A stretch of 64,000 nucleotides of DNA. Origin: JAODBJ01 sp963782465. Its GTDB lineage: Bacteria > Actinomycetota > Acidimicrobiia > IMCC26256 > PALSA-610. The stretch spans positions 496,001-560,000 of the forward strand of contig CAWAJR010000005.1 of the NCBI GenBank assembly GCA_963782465.1, in the 5' to 3' direction. This document shows positions 62,403-64,000 of this stretch, in pieces. The translations under genes were made by a program, and so were the position numbers. Positions within the stretch are counted from its first letter, which is position 1; every line of letters starts with the position of its first letter. A model generated the notes under the pieces. It was not told where the DNA came from and ran no database searches. It saw only the letters and a list, made by a program, of their open reading frames with translations.

Positions 62403-62885
62403 TCATTTCGGCTGAGCGTCGGGCGGGCGCCGGAACGTCATTGCCAGCACGGTCTGGAACCAGTTCTCGACCAGTTCGTAGAGCGACCCGATGATGCGGT
62501 CGAGTTCGGCCTCGTCGAGGTGCTCGAGCAACGTGCGACCGACAAGGTAGACATCGCCGTCGGGGCCGACCGAGAAGTGCGCGGCGTACGTCGTGTGGTT
62601 GCGGCGCAACAGGTACCGGTAGAGCTCCTCGTGGTGCGCGGGCGGGTCGGGCAGGTAGTAGCACTCGTAGCGCAGTGCGCGTTGGTGGAAGTCGAAGTAG
62701 ATGGTCGACGCGTCGCGACCGTCGCACCCGAAGCGCACGTACCAGCGTGGGATCGTCGGGTCGTACTCGACCGCCTGCACCCAGGGCTCGGCCGCGACCG
62801 AAGTTTCGAGGTGCGCGGCGATCATCGCCTGTTTGGCGGCGATGAACTCCGGGTCGAGGACCGGATCGAGTGCGGAGTCGCTCAC
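62403..62885 (-). CDS. YbjN domain-containing protein
   Basis: 160 residues with the type III chaperone-like YbjN fold: RWYVRFGCDGRDASTIYFDF, RALRYECYYLP, RNHTTYAAHFSVGPDGDVYL and ELDRIIGSLYELVENWFQTV. In mycobacteria the gene after mshA (Rv0487) is of this family, the same order as here. Function unknown; possibly a chaperone-like partner. Confidence 0.88.
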   Translation of the reverse strand: MSDSALDPVLDPEFIAAKQAMIAAHLETSVAAEPWVQAVEYDPTIPRWYVRFGCDGRDASTIYFDFHQRALRYECYYLPDPPAHHEELYRYLLRRNHTTYAAHFSVGPDGDVYLVGRTLLEHLDEAELDRIIGSLYELVENWFQTVLAMTFRRPPDAQPK

Positions 62886-62901
62886 GGCTCACGCGTGGAC
62901 G

Positions 62902-64000
62902 CTACGAGCAACGAACCGGCTCGCGCACGACGAGATCGGCGTAGAGCCGGCGAAGCCGGGCGGCGGTGATGCTCCACGAGTAGCGGCGCGACCGGGCGTT
63001 CGCGCTCAGCCCCATCTGCGCCCGCAGCTCGCCGTCGCCGAGGAGCAACGAGACCGGCGCCGCCCACGCGGCCGGGTCTCGCCCGTGCACGAGGAAGCCG
63101 GTGTGCGCGTCGTCGACGAGCGAACGAAGGCCACCGACGGCGGCCGCGACGACCGGCGTTCCGCACGCGGCTGCCTCGAGCGCGACGAGCCCGAACGATT
63201 CCGTGCGCGACGGCACCAGGCACACGTCGGCAGCGCGGTAGTAGTGCGCGAGCCGGTCGTGCGGCTGCGGTGCGATGAACTGCACCTGGTCGCGCAGGCC
63301 GAGGTCGGAGACGAGCGCGTGCAGGCGGGCCAGTTCCGCGTCGCCGTCGGCGCCGCTCGGACCGCCGACGATCTGCAGCACCACCGACGGGTCGTCGAGC
63401 GCACCGAGGCAGGCGGCCGCGAGGTCGGCGCCCTTCAAGCGCTGAATGCGACCCACGAACAACAGCACGCGCCGGCCGGCGAGGCCCAACGCTTGCTTCG
63501 CGCCCTCTCGCCCTTCGGGCGTGAACATCGTGTGGTCGACGCCCGGCGCGACGACCTCGACGCGTTCGGCGTCGACGTCGTAGAGCGAAGCGAGTTGGCC
63601 GCGCTCGTCGGGCGTGGACGCGAGCACGAGGTCGCTGCAGGCCAAGATGCGCTGCTCGGTGGGGACACGATCGTCGGGGTCGTCGGCCACGCCCGCCTCG
63701 GCCTTCACCCGCGCCAGCGTGTGGAACGTCGCAACCATCGGGAGATCGAGCCGGTGCTTCAACCGGTGCGCGACCTCGCCCGACAACCAGTAGTTGGCGT
63801 GGAGGACGTCGTACGGTTCGTCGCCGGCGACGAACTCGTCGACCCGATCGACGAACGGGTCGAGGAGCGCCGGCAGTTCATGTTTCGCGACGACTTCGCG
63901 TGGCCCGGCATCGACGTGCACGACACGGAACCCCGGTTCGACTTCGACGACACGGGGTTGGTTCGGGTGCTCGGCCCGGGTGAACACGTCGGTGTCGACG
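62902..64000 (-). CDS. mshA: MshA-like glycosyltransferase (D-inositol-3-phosphate glycosyltransferase), 5' end outside window
   Basis: GT4-family transferase, at least 366 codons, frame open to the right edge. DVLHANYWLSGEVAHRLKHR, PMVATFHTLARVKA, VVAPGVDHTMFTPEG, LLFVGRIQRLKGADLAA, DVCLVPSRTESFGLVALEAA (E-x7-E motif) and GFLVHGRDP are present. This is the MshA pattern for the first step of mycothiol synthesis. The missing part is the N-terminal about 50-60 residues. The neighbour ybjN supports the assignment. Confidence 0.88.
   Translation of the reverse strand, partial: VDTDVFTRAEHPNQPRVVEVEPGFRVVHVDAGPREVVAKHELPALLDPFVDRVDEFVAGDEPYDVLHANYWLSGEVAHRLKHRLDLPMVATFHTLARVKAEAGVADDPDDRVPTEQRILACSDLVLASTPDERGQLASLYDVDAERVEVVAPGVDHTMFTPEGREGAKQALGLAGRRVLLFVGRIQRLKGADLAAACLGALDDPSVVLQIVGGPSGADGDAELARLHALVSDLGLRDQVQFIAPQPHDRLAHYYRAADVCLVPSRTESFGLVALEAAACGTPVVAAAVGGLRSLVDDAHTGFLVHGRDPAAWAAPVSLLLGDGELRAQMGLSANARSRRYSWSITAARLRRLYADLVVREPVRCS

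Overview
The window is high-GC DNA from an actinobacterium. The best fit is the class Acidimicrobiia, judged from the gene-order blocks, GTG/TTG starts, the W-x-G-x-x repeat tail on a subtilase, the FGDAHFHGS-type repeat protein, a split cytochrome b and a mycothiol-type glycosyltransferase. This assignment is inferred from gene content only.

Layout. (1) 1-5728: ribosomal and translation block on the minus strand (tRNA-Tyr, tRNA-Thr, tRNA-Met, tuf, rpmG, tRNA-Trp, secE, nusG, rplK, rplA). An ECF sigma/anti-sigma pair sits inside it and a GNAT acetyltransferase lies between the tRNAs on the plus strand. (2) 5740-13607: yajQ, a secreted subtilisin-like protease with a tryptophan-periodic tail, htpX, a pilin-like protein, a HAD phosphatase, acs and a secreted repeat protein. 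(3) 13669-42267: two complete-looking complex I clusters in tandem on the minus strand. The upstream one in transcription order (42267 to 26641) has all 14 subunits, A to N. The second (25494 to 14843) has 11 subunits and lacks E, F and G, the NADH-oxidising module. A midA/NDUFAF7-type methyltransferase (complex I assembly) ends the second cluster, and a patatin-like gene sits between the two on the opposite strand. (4) 42432-50169: a geranylgeranyl-reductase-family flavoprotein and, divergently, a menaquinol:cytochrome c reductase locus (2x[4Fe-4S] ferredoxin, cytochrome b, subunit IV, Rieske, dihaem cytochrome c and three small or unassigned membrane proteins). (5) 50174-57435: redox-regulated haem operon rex, met8-type gene, hemA, hemC, cobA/hemD, hemB, hemL. 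(6) 57552-64000: membrane protein, AMP-dependent ligase, SAM hydroxide adenosyltransferase, BldC-like regulator, proC, YbjN protein and an MshA-like glycosyltransferase cut by the right edge. Blocks 5 and 6 follow the order mshA-ybjN-proC-bldC-hemA-C-D-B known from mycobacteria.

The window is essentially a respiratory-chain locus. Complex I feeds menaquinone, the bc complex oxidises menaquinol, the haem operon supplies cofactors, and Rex (an NADH/NAD+ sensor) probably ties haem supply to complex I activity.

Two further themes stand out. First, short repeats are unusually common: a dispersed intergenic element with core GAGCGCAGCGAGC appears at several operon junctions and apparently in frame inside hemC, and two unrelated triplicated tandem repeats (89 bp and 65 bp) occupy equivalent positions in the two nuo clusters. 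Second, at least seven genes carry single-site reading-frame breaks in G/C homopolymers or dinucleotide runs. Most are essential, so residual assembly error is the likeliest cause.
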